A stretch of DNA of 46,681 nt, from contig JBLHKS010000034.1 of assembly GCA_047620505.1 (NCBI GenBank), forward strand, positions 1 through 46,681, in the 5' to 3' direction. The stretch is from JBLHKS01 sp047620505 (GTDB lineage: Bacteria > Verrucomicrobiota > Verrucomicrobiia > Verrucomicrobiales > DEV007). The stretch's first letter is position 1. Every line of letters starts with the position of its first letter. The position numbers and the translations under genes are program-made. Under the pieces are notes generated by a model. It saw nothing but the letters and a program-made list of their open reading frames with translations. It had not been told where the DNA came from and searched no databases. Of this stretch, positions 1-6,978 are shown piece after piece.

Positions 1-10
1 GTGATCGTGC

Positions 11-426
11 TCATGGATTTCGAATGAGGTGGAGGAATTCTCTCGGCTCTAGAACTTGGATGCCAAGCTCTCGGGCAGGGGCGGATCCCTGACGTTACTG
101 GTGACAACATGCGAGACATTGGCGGCTATGGCAAGCTCCACCAGCATGTCGTCGTCGGGATCAGGAAGGAACGGTCGCCATCGAAAGAAGATCCGTTGTT
201 CAACTGCTCGCGAGCAAATCTGGTTCAAGACGACATCAATCTGATCCAGAGTCAGGTCTGGAACCATGCCAGGGCGCTTGCTGACTTCTTCATACTCCAT
301 CAGCAGAGGGACGGAAATCACTGGAGTGACTTGGCGGCGATGAATCGCGAGGAGAATGGCATGGGACGCGCCCGTTGAACTCCGGAGGGCGGCAATCAGG
401 ACGTTGGTGTCGAGAATCACTTTCAT
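11..426 (-). pseudogene. PIN-domain toxin (VapC-like, TIGR00305 type), frameshifted near its C-terminus
   Basis: The uninterrupted part (49-426, 125 residues) begins MKVILDTNVLIAAL, the PIN-domain start with the first metal-binding Asp (D6), and carries further acidic residues in MEYEEV, DPDDDMLVELA and TSNVRD. PIN domains are Mg-dependent RNases, usually toxins. After TSNVRD the frame turns into PPLPESLASKF and stops at 49. One frame over, the DNA reads PARELGIQVLEPREFLHLIRNP and stops at 11-13, which is exactly the expected tail of this family. A single missing base in the GATCC/GCCCC stretch near 80-90 explains both. All predicted catalytic acids lie before the shift, so the product could still act. 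No antitoxin is adjacent: the gene starts 3 nt after the Hsp70 stop, with GGGTGAGGG as ribosome binding site inside that gene's end. Real mutation and assembly error cannot be told apart here. Confidence 0.85.
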
Positions 427-429
427 CCC

Positions 430-2166
430 TCACCCTTTCAACTGCCGCTCCAGCGCTTTCTCCATCGCCATCTCGACTAACAAAGCCGCCATGTGCTCGG
501 TCGCCTCGTCCAGCTTTTGATTGGCGGCCTTGAGACGTTTGGCGTCGTTCGGCTCGGTTTCCAGAACCTCGCGGACTTCAGCAGCTGCTGACTCGACCTC
601 CGTTTTCGTCTCGGTGTCGAGCTGATCGCCGATCCGGCTGAGTGCGATTTCGACGGCGGGAAGGAGCTCCTCGCTCTTCATCTGCGCTTCGGTCCAGATC
701 CGCTCGTTCATGTCGTCGAACGCGAAATCGATCGACTCGGCGATCATGTCTTCGACGTCTTCGTCTTCGACATCGACAGCGGCGCTCTGGATTTCGAGGA
801 CACGATCCTGGTTCGTCGCGGTGTCGCGGGCGAGAATCTTGAGAATGCCGTTTTCGTCGATTTCGAATTGGACGCCGACGCGCGCCGAGCCCTTCGCGCC
901 GGGTTCGAAATCGATCTGAAATTGGCCGAGCTCCCAGTTGTCCTTCGCCATTTCGCGCTCGCCTTGCAGCACGCGGATGAGCATCGATTCCTGGTTAGAA
1001 ACGGCGTTCGTGAACAGCTCGCCGGCTTTGGCGGGGATCGTCGTGTTTCGCGGGATGATCACGTTCATCAGCCCGCCGAAGGTTTCGATTCCGAGCGAGA
1101 GCGGGGTCACGTCGAGCAGGATCATGTTTTGCAGCGAGCCGCTGAGAATCCCTGCCTGGATCGTCGCACCGAGGGCGATGGCCTCGTCCGGGTGCTGGCT
1201 CGTGTTCGGCTCTTTGCCGAAGATTTCGGCGACAAGTTGGCGGACGAGCGGGATGCGCGTGCTGCCGCCGACGAGGACGATTTCGTTCAAATCCGGGTGG
1301 TTGGCGTCAGACAAAGCCTTGAGGCAGTGAGCCCGCGTGCGATCGAGAATGGGCCTGACAAGCTGCTCAAATTCGGCGCGTGTCAGGGTTTTCGAGAAAC
1401 TCTCTGCGCCTTCGAGAAATGGAAGGGTGATTTCGACTTCGTTCTTCGTGCTGAGGTCTTCCTTGGCTTTTCGCGCGGCTTCAAGGAGGCGGACGCCGGG
1501 CTCGACGCCCAATTCGCTGGCCAGCCAGGTGGCGACGGCTTCGTCGAGGTCGTCTCCGCCAAGTCGAGTGTCGCCGGTCGTCGCGGTGACTTCGAAAACG
1601 CCCTGATTGAGTTCGAGAATCGAGATGTCGAACGTTCCGCCGCCGAGGTCGTAAACGGCGACTCGCGATTTTTCATCCAGTCTGTCGAGACCGTAAGCGA
1701 GAGCGGCCGCAGTCGGTTCGTTGACGATTCGCTCGACCGTCAAACCAGCCAGCTCGCCTGCCTTTTTTGTCGCGTTGCGCTGGGCGTTGTTGAAGTAAGC
1801 AGGGACCGTAATCACGGCTCGCGAAATCTCGGTTTCGAGCGCGGCTTCGGCGGTGTTTTTTAGCGTTGTCAGGATCTCCGCCGAGATTTCCTCCGCCAGC
1901 ATCTGCCGACCGCCGCCGATCCCGATTTTCGTCCGCTCGCCCATGTGGCGCTTGACCGAAGTGATCGTCGAATCCGGTTTGAGCGCGCGCATCCGCATTG
2001 CGGGCTCGCCGACCAGCGTTTCGCCGGTCTCAGGAAAATGGACGACGCTCGGCAGAATTCTGCGACCACCTGAGTCCGCAAGCAGGATTGGAAATCCGGA
2101 ATCGACCACTCCGACGAGCGAGTTGGTCGTGCCGAGATCGATGCCGATGATTGGGGAAGTTTCCAA
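430..2166 (-). CDS. Short Hsp70 family chaperone (DnaK/HscA-like)
   Basis: A 578-residue Hsp70. The actin-like ATPase domain shows phosphate-1 motif GIDLGTTNS (residues 8-16), phosphate-2 motif YDLGGGTFDIS (about 172-182) and adenosine motif VLVGGSTRIPLVRQL (about 300). The substrate-binding beta domain follows with LLDVTPLSLGIET, then a helical lid. DnaK is about 640 residues; here the lid is shorter and there is no EEVD-like tail, closer in length to HscA, but no isc genes, grpE or dnaJ lie nearby. It is probably an accessory, ATP-driven cytosolic chaperone rather than the main DnaK. The start is inferred as TTG (2164-2166); no upstream in-frame ATG gives a better Hsp70 N-terminus and no strong Shine-Dalgarno is visible. 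It is followed by the broken PIN gene and divergent from a toxin-antitoxin pair. One CAGCAGCTGCTG copy (579-590) encodes SAAAE in the lid. Confidence 0.9.
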   Translation of the reverse strand: METSPIIGIDLGTTNSLVGVVDSGFPILLADSGGRRILPSVVHFPETGETLVGEPAMRMRALKPDSTITSVKRHMGERTKIGIGGGRQMLAEEISAEILTTLKNTAEAALETEISRAVITVPAYFNNAQRNATKKAGELAGLTVERIVNEPTAAALAYGLDRLDEKSRVAVYDLGGGTFDISILELNQGVFEVTATTGDTRLGGDDLDEAVATWLASELGVEPGVRLLEAARKAKEDLSTKNEVEITLPFLEGAESFSKTLTRAEFEQLVRPILDRTRAHCLKALSDANHPDLNEIVLVGGSTRIPLVRQLVAEIFGKEPNTSQHPDEAIALGATIQAGILSGSLQNMILLDVTPLSLGIETFGGLMNVIIPRNTTIPAKAGELFTNAVSNQESMLIRVLQGEREMAKDNWELGQFQIDFEPGAKGSARVGVQFEIDENGILKILARDTATNQDRVLEIQSAAVDVEDEDVEDMIAESIDFAFDDMNERIWTEAQMKSEELLPAVEIALSRIGDQLDTETKTEVESAAAEVREVLETEPNDAKRLKAANQKLDEATEHMAALLVEMAMEKALERQLKG

Positions 2167-2266
2167 GATGCGGCCAAAGGAGATCGAAGCGGACAGAACT
2201 CAAGCGATTCCGGGTCAACCATTTTGATTTGTGTTTGAGGTTTCCCAAAGACGGCTAGGCTATGGA

Positions 2267-2512
2267 ATGGTCACTTTGGAAGAGTTCAAAGAGAAGGCGA
2301 TGAGTCTTCCGGAGGCTGAGCGGCTGGAACTGGCCGGCAGCCTTCTTGCCAGTTGCCCTGATTCTTCCGACAACAAATTGGAAGAGATTCAGGTCGTCTG
2401 GGACCGCGAAATCATGCGGCGCGCACAGGAAATGGAAAGCGGTGAGGTCAAAGGAATCCCGGCGACCGCCGTGCTTTCGGAAATTGACACTGAGTTCGGT
2501 TGGAACAGATAA
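2267..2512 (+). CDS. Antitoxin, addiction-module component (TIGR02574 type)
   Basis: An 81-residue acidic helical protein starting MVTLEEFKEKAMSLPEAERLELAGSLLAS, the typical pattern of the TIGR02574 addiction-module component. Such proteins neutralise a partner RelE/ParE toxin and often autorepress the operon. An earlier in-frame ATG exists at 2231, but the family begins at the 2267 ATG, which I prefer. The end overlaps the next reading frame by 13 nt, so translation of toxin is likely coupled. The promoter must lie in the 100-bp gap to the divergent Hsp70 gene. Confidence 0.82.
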   Translation: MVTLEEFKEKAMSLPEAERLELAGSLLASCPDSSDNKLEEIQVVWDREIMRRAQEMESGEVKGIPATAVLSEIDTEFGWNR

Positions 2513-2802
2513 TTCTCCATCCGCGTGCCAGGCTCGAGCTTCTGGACGCAGTGCGTTTCTACAAGGCGGTCGACGAAAGGCTGGGTTTGGATTTTCGCCT
2601 GATCGTCGAGCGCGCGTTTCAAGAAATTGAGCGAGACCCGTATCGCTGGCGGGTCCGACCCGCGGGATACCGGCGTGTGAATCTCAGACGGTTTCCATAT
2701 TTTATTCCCTATGTGATCAACGGGATCGAAATCCGAGTCCTCGCAATCGCTCACGCCGCCCGGCGACCAGAATACTGGGCTTCTCGCGAACTTGAGATGT
2801 GA
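2500..2802 (+). CDS. RelE/ParE-superfamily toxin
   Basis: A 100-residue basic protein with the RelE/ParE fold pattern: an N-terminal strand (IILHPRARLEL), two helices carrying DAVRFYKAVDERLGLDF and FQEIERDP, then the beta sheet with VRPAGYRRVNLRRFPYFIPYVINGIEIRVLAIAHAARRPEYW. The RVxLRRFPY...V..IAHxxRxPxYW arrangement is characteristic of this toxin group. The start is a TTG at 2500 lying inside the antitoxin gene. Members either cut mRNA on the ribosome or poison gyrase; the sequence alone does not decide which. It forms a two-gene toxin-antitoxin operon with the preceding gene. Confidence 0.85.
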   Translation: MEQIILHPRARLELLDAVRFYKAVDERLGLDFRLIVERAFQEIERDPYRWRVRPAGYRRVNLRRFPYFIPYVINGIEIRVLAIAHAARRPEYWASRELEM

Positions 2803-2852
2803 ACCGACGAAGGCTTGCGCGCGCGCGTTTGTTCTGCTAAGGACAGCCGCCT

Positions 2853-3701
2853 ATGAAGATCGGATTTAACATGTTGCTCTGGAACGGGCACATCACGGAG
2901 GAGTACTTTCCCATTTTTGCTAAACTCAAGGCCGCTGGTTATGACGGGGTCGAGTTTCCGATTTTCGACGTTAGCGATCCGAGCCACTACACGCGTGTCG
3001 GCCAGGAAATCAAAAACAACGGCCTCGATTGCTGCTCGGTGACGATTTGCCCGACCGATGAGCAGAGTCTGATCAGCACGACGGCTTCGCATCGTCAGGC
3101 AGGCGCGGATCACCTGAAGCGGGTTGTCGAATGCGGCCACAACGCGGGCATCGAAAATATCTGCGGGCCATTTTACCAAGAGCTTTGCAATTTCACGGGC
3201 AAGGGCCCGACCGACGAAGAGCGTGCGTGGGCGGCTGTTGGGCATCGCCAGATGGCGGACGCGGCACAGGCGGCTGGGATCCGACTGACGGTCGAGGCGC
3301 TGAATCGTTTCGAATGCCATTTTCTTAACACGATGGAGCAAGCGAAGGCCTACGTGCAGCAGGTGAATCATCCGAATTTCTGGACGATGTACGATACGTT
3401 TCACGCGAACATCGAAGAAAAAGACCCGCTGGGCGTGATCGAGCCGAACTACGATGTGATCGAGCACGTCCACATTTCGGCGAACGATCGTGGGACTCCC
3501 GGAAAAGATCACACGCCGATTACGGAGACGATTCAGACATTCAAGCGCCTCGGTTATGACAACTGGATGGTCATCGAGGCCTTCGGCGATGCGCTTCCGG
3601 ATCTAGCAGCTGCTACACGGGTTTGGCGTCCGCTTTTCGATTCACCGGAAGAGGTTTACACGTTCGGAATCCAGCACATCAAGAATGCCTGGAACGGCTG
3701 A
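2853..3701 (+). CDS. Sugar epimerase/isomerase, D-tagatose 3-epimerase-like TIM barrel
   Basis: A 282-residue xylose-isomerase-like TIM barrel. The four metal and catalytic residues of the D-tagatose/D-psicose 3-epimerase family are all present with the family spacing: E148 (TVEALNRFE), D181 (MYDTFHANIEE), H207 (EHVHISANDRG) and E242 (MVIEAFG); the intervals 33, 26 and 35 match those of the characterised Pseudomonas cichorii enzyme (E152, D185, H211, E246). It should interconvert a keto-sugar or related polyol in the cytosol; the exact substrate cannot be read from sequence. The ATG at 2853 is unambiguous. It stands alone, followed by a convergent lipoprotein gene. One AGCAGCTGCT palindrome (3605-3614) encodes LAAAT near the C-terminus. 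Confidence 0.85.
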   Translation: MKIGFNMLLWNGHITEEYFPIFAKLKAAGYDGVEFPIFDVSDPSHYTRVGQEIKNNGLDCCSVTICPTDEQSLISTTASHRQAGADHLKRVVECGHNAGIENICGPFYQELCNFTGKGPTDEERAWAAVGHRQMADAAQAAGIRLTVEALNRFECHFLNTMEQAKAYVQQVNHPNFWTMYDTFHANIEEKDPLGVIEPNYDVIEHVHISANDRGTPGKDHTPITETIQTFKRLGYDNWMVIEAFGDALPDLAAATRVWRPLFDSPEEVYTFGIQHIKNAWNG

Positions 3702-3713
3702 GCAGATTCCGAT

Positions 3714-4316
3714 TTACAGCTTCAAACGCAAGCGGTAGTCGCCGTGATCCGGCACGCCGGGATTGTCGAACCGCCAGGAGACCTCGGCAGTCGCGGTCCC
3801 ATCGAGGGAAAGCCAGGTTCGCTCGCCGCCAACCGGCGTGTCGCGAATTCCTCCTTCGCCGTCGACGAATTCGACGGCTTGAATCTGGATCTCTTCCTTT
3901 TCCAGAACCCAACCCAGATTTCCGGCGTAGGCAGTCAGGACGGATTCGAAATGATCGGGAACTTTCGGCAAAATCGAATCTCCGTGGCGACCGACGATCT
4001 CGATTTCACGACAAACGCCTGCGGCGAGGTCGACGGTCATGATCCGGTCCTTGTCGGCGACTCGGATGGTGCGCGGCGCGAGAACTGACTCGTTCTCGCC
4101 GGTGTCGGCCAACGGCTTGAACTGTTCGAGATAGCCGACCACGTATTCGGTAGATTCGCCCAGGAGAACGGTTGGCGCGCGATCGAATTCGCCGTAGCGG
4201 GTCGGCTTGGGGAACGCCGAGCGGTTTGCCTCATCGGTTGGCAGTTGCTGGGTTTGGCAGCTGGCCAGAGTCAGAGCGGCGGCGGCGAAGATGGCCAATT
4301 TAAGGTGTGATTTCAT
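3714..4316 (-). CDS. Lipoprotein of unknown function
   Basis: A 200-residue protein with a clear lipoprotein signal: MKSHLK, hydrophobic core LAIFAAAALT and lipobox LASC with the lipidated Cys at residue 20. The mature part is mostly beta-strand-like with no motif I recognise; it contains a stretch DFGL-free and neutral in character, ending in DHGDYRLRLKL. It probably sits in the inner leaflet of the outer membrane or the periplasm. It converges on the epimerase gene (12-bp gap) and is divergent from the N-acetylglutamate synthase gene across 77 bp. Confidence 0.7.
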   Translation of the reverse strand: MKSHLKLAIFAAAALTLASCQTQQLPTDEANRSAFPKPTRYGEFDRAPTVLLGESTEYVVGYLEQFKPLADTGENESVLAPRTIRVADKDRIMTVDLAAGVCREIEIVGRHGDSILPKVPDHFESVLTAYAGNLGWVLEKEEIQIQAVEFVDGEGGIRDTPVGGERTWLSLDGTATAEVSWRFDNPGVPDHGDYRLRLKL

Positions 4317-4393
4317 GCGGTCGGTAATTCAGAGGCTTACCTTTAAATCTCCTTGTCGCAAAATAGTTTCGCGCGATCCTTCCGACCTTACCA

Positions 4394-5737
4394 ATGAAGC
4401 TCAACGACGTCCGCACGACTCTTAAGTACGTTCCTCAATTCCAAGGGCGCACGTTTGTGCTCTCGCTTGATGGTGGCGTTCTGGCGTCCGGGAATTTTTC
4501 GAATTTCCTGATCGATCTGGCGATTTTGCGCTCGTTAGGCGTTCGCGTTGTCCTGGTTTTTGGCGCTACCCCTCAGGTTCGAGGTCTCGCGGCGGAACGC
4601 GGTTGCGCAGCATCGGATTGGATCGGATTCGGCCCGATGAATGAGGAATTGCTCGAGGCTGCATCTGACGCGGTAGGCCGATTGACGACAAAATTAACCC
4701 GAGAGCTCGCCTCAGCCGGAATTCGAGCGGCGACCGCGAACGTCCTGACCGTTTACGCTGCGGGAATCATCGACGGTATCGATCACGTCGGCTCGGGACG
4801 GGTCGCGAGCGCGGATGCGGACAGCATTTCCGGGTTGCTGCAGCAGGATCTGCTTCCGATTATCGGCCCGCTCGGATTCAGCGCGAAGGGCCAAACTCTC
4901 TACCTCAACTCCGACGCGGTGGCCGCAGAAATCGCGATCGCGCTCAAGGCGAGCAAGATTCTTTATGCAAGCGATCGTAACGATTGCCCGCTGTCAGCCG
5001 ATGTGCCGACCCAGCTTTCGATCCGCGATCTCGACGTGTTCGAGGCTGAAAACCGAGCGCGAATCGATGATCTTCTCGCCTCAAAACTTCGCTTCGCGCG
5101 CCGGGCTTGCGAGGAGGGCGTTTCGCGGGTTCATCTGATTCCCGGCTTCCATGAAGAGGCGATTCTGGCTGAACTTTTCAGCGCTCAGGGGATCGGGGCG
5201 ATGATTTATGCGGACGTTTATCAGAAAATCCGCAAAGCGGTCGCGAGTGACGTCGACGCAATCGTTTCGATGACTCGCCGCGCGGTTGAAGAGCAGCAGC
5301 TCGTGGCCAGGGGAAAAGAAGAATTTCAGGCGCAATTGGACGAATTCTGGATCCTTGAAGTGGACGGGAACCTCGTCGGGTGCGCAGCGCTCCACGTTTA
5401 TGCGGAGCTTGGATCAGCGGAAATCGCGAGTGTCTTCGTTGGCAAAAAGCACGTTGGCCAAGGCTACGGCTCGACCTTGTTGGCTCATCTGGAAAACACG
5501 GCTCGAGAAATGGGGCTGGATCGGTTGATCGGTTTTACGACTCAGGCCGAGGATTATTTCGTCGGAAAGCTGGGCTTTCGGAAAGGGGCGGATTTGGCCT
5601 GGGTTTCGGAGGAGCGGCGAGCTGATTATGAAAAAAGCGGCCGGAATTCGATCGTTTTCTGGAAGCCTCTCAAAGCCGAAATACCGCAAACAACTTCTGA
5701 GGAGCCAGAATCAACTCTTCTCCGCGGAGCGCCCTAA
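4394..5737 (+). CDS. argA: N-acetylglutamate synthase (amino-acid N-acetyltransferase)
   Basis: A 447-residue enzyme, close to the 443 of E. coli ArgA, that acetylates glutamate with acetyl-CoA, the first step of arginine synthesis. The N-terminal amino-acid-kinase-like domain (about 1-285) includes FVLSLDGGVLASGNFSNFLIDLAILRSLGVRVVLVFG and the DLLPIIGPLGFSAKGQTLYLNSDAVAAEIAIAL segment. The C-terminal GNAT domain (about 295-430) has EIASVFVGKKHVGQGYGSTLLAHLE, the acetyl-CoA binding strand and Q-x-x-G-x-G loop. The kinase-like domain normally binds arginine for feedback inhibition. No other arg gene is adjacent. The start ATG follows a pyrimidine-rich leader with no strong Shine-Dalgarno. Its 3' side ends just before a 206-bp hairpin-rich spacer. 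Confidence 0.9.
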   Translation: MKLNDVRTTLKYVPQFQGRTFVLSLDGGVLASGNFSNFLIDLAILRSLGVRVVLVFGATPQVRGLAAERGCAASDWIGFGPMNEELLEAASDAVGRLTTKLTRELASAGIRAATANVLTVYAAGIIDGIDHVGSGRVASADADSISGLLQQDLLPIIGPLGFSAKGQTLYLNSDAVAAEIAIALKASKILYASDRNDCPLSADVPTQLSIRDLDVFEAENRARIDDLLASKLRFARRACEEGVSRVHLIPGFHEEAILAELFSAQGIGAMIYADVYQKIRKAVASDVDAIVSMTRRAVEEQQLVARGKEEFQAQLDEFWILEVDGNLVGCAALHVYAELGSAEIASVFVGKKHVGQGYGSTLLAHLENTAREMGLDRLIGFTTQAEDYFVGKLGFRKGADLAWVSEERRADYEKSGRNSIVFWKPLKAEIPQTTSEEPESTLLRGAP

Positions 5738-5818
5738 AAAACTAGAGACAAGGAGGGAACACCCAGCAACCAGCCAGCACCCCAAGTTTCAAGAATTTCA
5801 AGACGCTACCACGAAGAA

Positions 5819-5935
5819 ATTAGTTGTGCACTAATAGCGAGCCAACCATGCGGCGTACGATGGTTATAGGAAGTCGCTTACTTCCTGAATGCGGGCCAGT
5901 TAATTGCTGGTGGCGTGTGGGAAAATTTCTTACGC
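5819..5935 (+). ncRNA. Hairpin-rich leader upstream of the glycosyltransferase gene (unclassified)
   Basis: The 206-bp spacer between argA and the glycosyltransferase holds five consecutive potential hairpins: ATTAGT/ACTAAT (5819-5824, 5830-5835), AACCAT/ATGGTT (5844-5849, 5860-5865), AGGAAGT/ACTTCCT (5868-5874, 5880-5886), CCAG/CTGG (5896-5899, 5907-5910) and GCGT/ACGC with internal GAAA/TTTC (5913-5935). They end 8 nt before the start codon. I do not recognise a known riboswitch family. It may be a structured 5' leader, a processed RNA, or overlapping DNA operator palindromes. Transcription of the region is inferred, not shown. Confidence 0.35.
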
Positions 5936-5943
5936 TGTGATAA

Positions 5944-6969
5944 ATGGTTCGAGTTTCGATTATGCTTCCAGCAAAAAATGCCGATTCGACTCTCGAATCA
6001 GCCGCGCGGAGCTGTCTCAATCAGACTTTCGAAGATCTTGAACTGATCCTGATCGAAAATGACTCCTCGCCCGGAACCAGGTCCGTTATGGAGCAACTTC
6101 GATCCGAAGACGAAAGGGTTAGGCTGATCTCGGCACCGCCGGGTGCCGGTTTTATCGCTGCGCTGAACATCGGTTGGCAAGATGCGAACGGCGAGTTGCT
6201 CGCGAGAATGGACGCCGATGATCTTTGTGCTCCCGAGCGGATTGAACGGCAGGTCTCTTTCCTGGACCAGCATTCGGAAGTCGCGGCTTGCGGGACTTTA
6301 GTCAGGATACGGCGAAGAGATCAGGAAGGCTCAGTTCAACCAGCGTTTGAAGGCTATGCACTTTTCGAACAGTGGCTGAATTCGGTTGTTTTGGAATCGG
6401 CGATTGCCGCCGAACGATTTATCGATAGCCCGATCGCAAATCCGAGCGCGATGATTAGGCGATCGGTTTTCGACCAGATTGGCGGTTACCGCGAAGTCGC
6501 TTGGGCCGAGGACTACGATTTTTGGCTCAGAATGCTGGATGCCGGCTTGCGAATTGGCAAAGTCGACCAGCAGCTGCTGGATTGGTTCGACAGCGAATCC
6601 AGGCTGACGAGAAACGACGAGCACTACGGGCAGGATCGATTTCTGGAGGCCAAAGCGCATTTCCTTGCGCGGCTTCCGCAGGTTCGGGAACGCGGCGTCG
6701 CGATTAGCGGAGCTGGACCGATCGGCAAGCGATTGGGGCGGCTCCTGATTTCGAAAGGCGTTAGGCTGATTGCATTTCTTGAAGTCAGCCCGAGGCGAAT
6801 CGGCAACGAAATCGACGGCGTGCCGATTCTCCGCGACACTGAATTGCCACTCGAGGGTCGGCCGATCCTGATCGGTGCGGTTGGGCTTCGTGGCGCTCGG
6901 CAGAAGATTCGGAACCTCGTGGAGCCGCTCGGCTACATCGAAGGCTCCGATTTCTTCTGTGTGGCTTGA
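5944..6969 (+). CDS. Family 2 glycosyltransferase with fused C-terminal Rossmann-like domain
   Basis: A 341-residue protein. Residues 1-230 form a GT-A fold: VSIMLPAKNADSTLESAARSCLNQ start, ENDSSPG nucleotide loop, and DXD motif MDADD (D90, D92) for the metal and sugar nucleotide; AEDYDFWLRML (about 195) is the usual catalytic ED region. Such enzymes move a sugar from UDP/GDP-sugar to a growing glycan, typically cell-surface polysaccharide. Residues 245-341 switch to a Rossmann-like unit: AISGAGPIGKRLGRLLISKGV is a GxGxxG dinucleotide or CoA-type loop, followed by FLEVSPRRIGNEIDGVPIL, as in the N-terminal part of PglD-like sugar acyltransferases. The palindrome copy at 6568-6579 encodes DQQLLDW. 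No polysaccharide cluster surrounds it. The ATG at 5944 lacks a good Shine-Dalgarno. Confidence 0.87.
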   Translation: MVRVSIMLPAKNADSTLESAARSCLNQTFEDLELILIENDSSPGTRSVMEQLRSEDERVRLISAPPGAGFIAALNIGWQDANGELLARMDADDLCAPERIERQVSFLDQHSEVAACGTLVRIRRRDQEGSVQPAFEGYALFEQWLNSVVLESAIAAERFIDSPIANPSAMIRRSVFDQIGGYREVAWAEDYDFWLRMLDAGLRIGKVDQQLLDWFDSESRLTRNDEHYGQDRFLEAKAHFLARLPQVRERGVAISGAGPIGKRLGRLLISKGVRLIAFLEVSPRRIGNEIDGVPILRDTELPLEGRPILIGAVGLRGARQKIRNLVEPLGYIEGSDFFCVA

Positions 6970-6978
6970 CGAATCGAA

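Noticed and set aside
868..1863. Long plus-strand frame opposite the Hsp70 gene
   Set aside because: Antisense shadow of a well-conserved Hsp70; no recognisable motifs.
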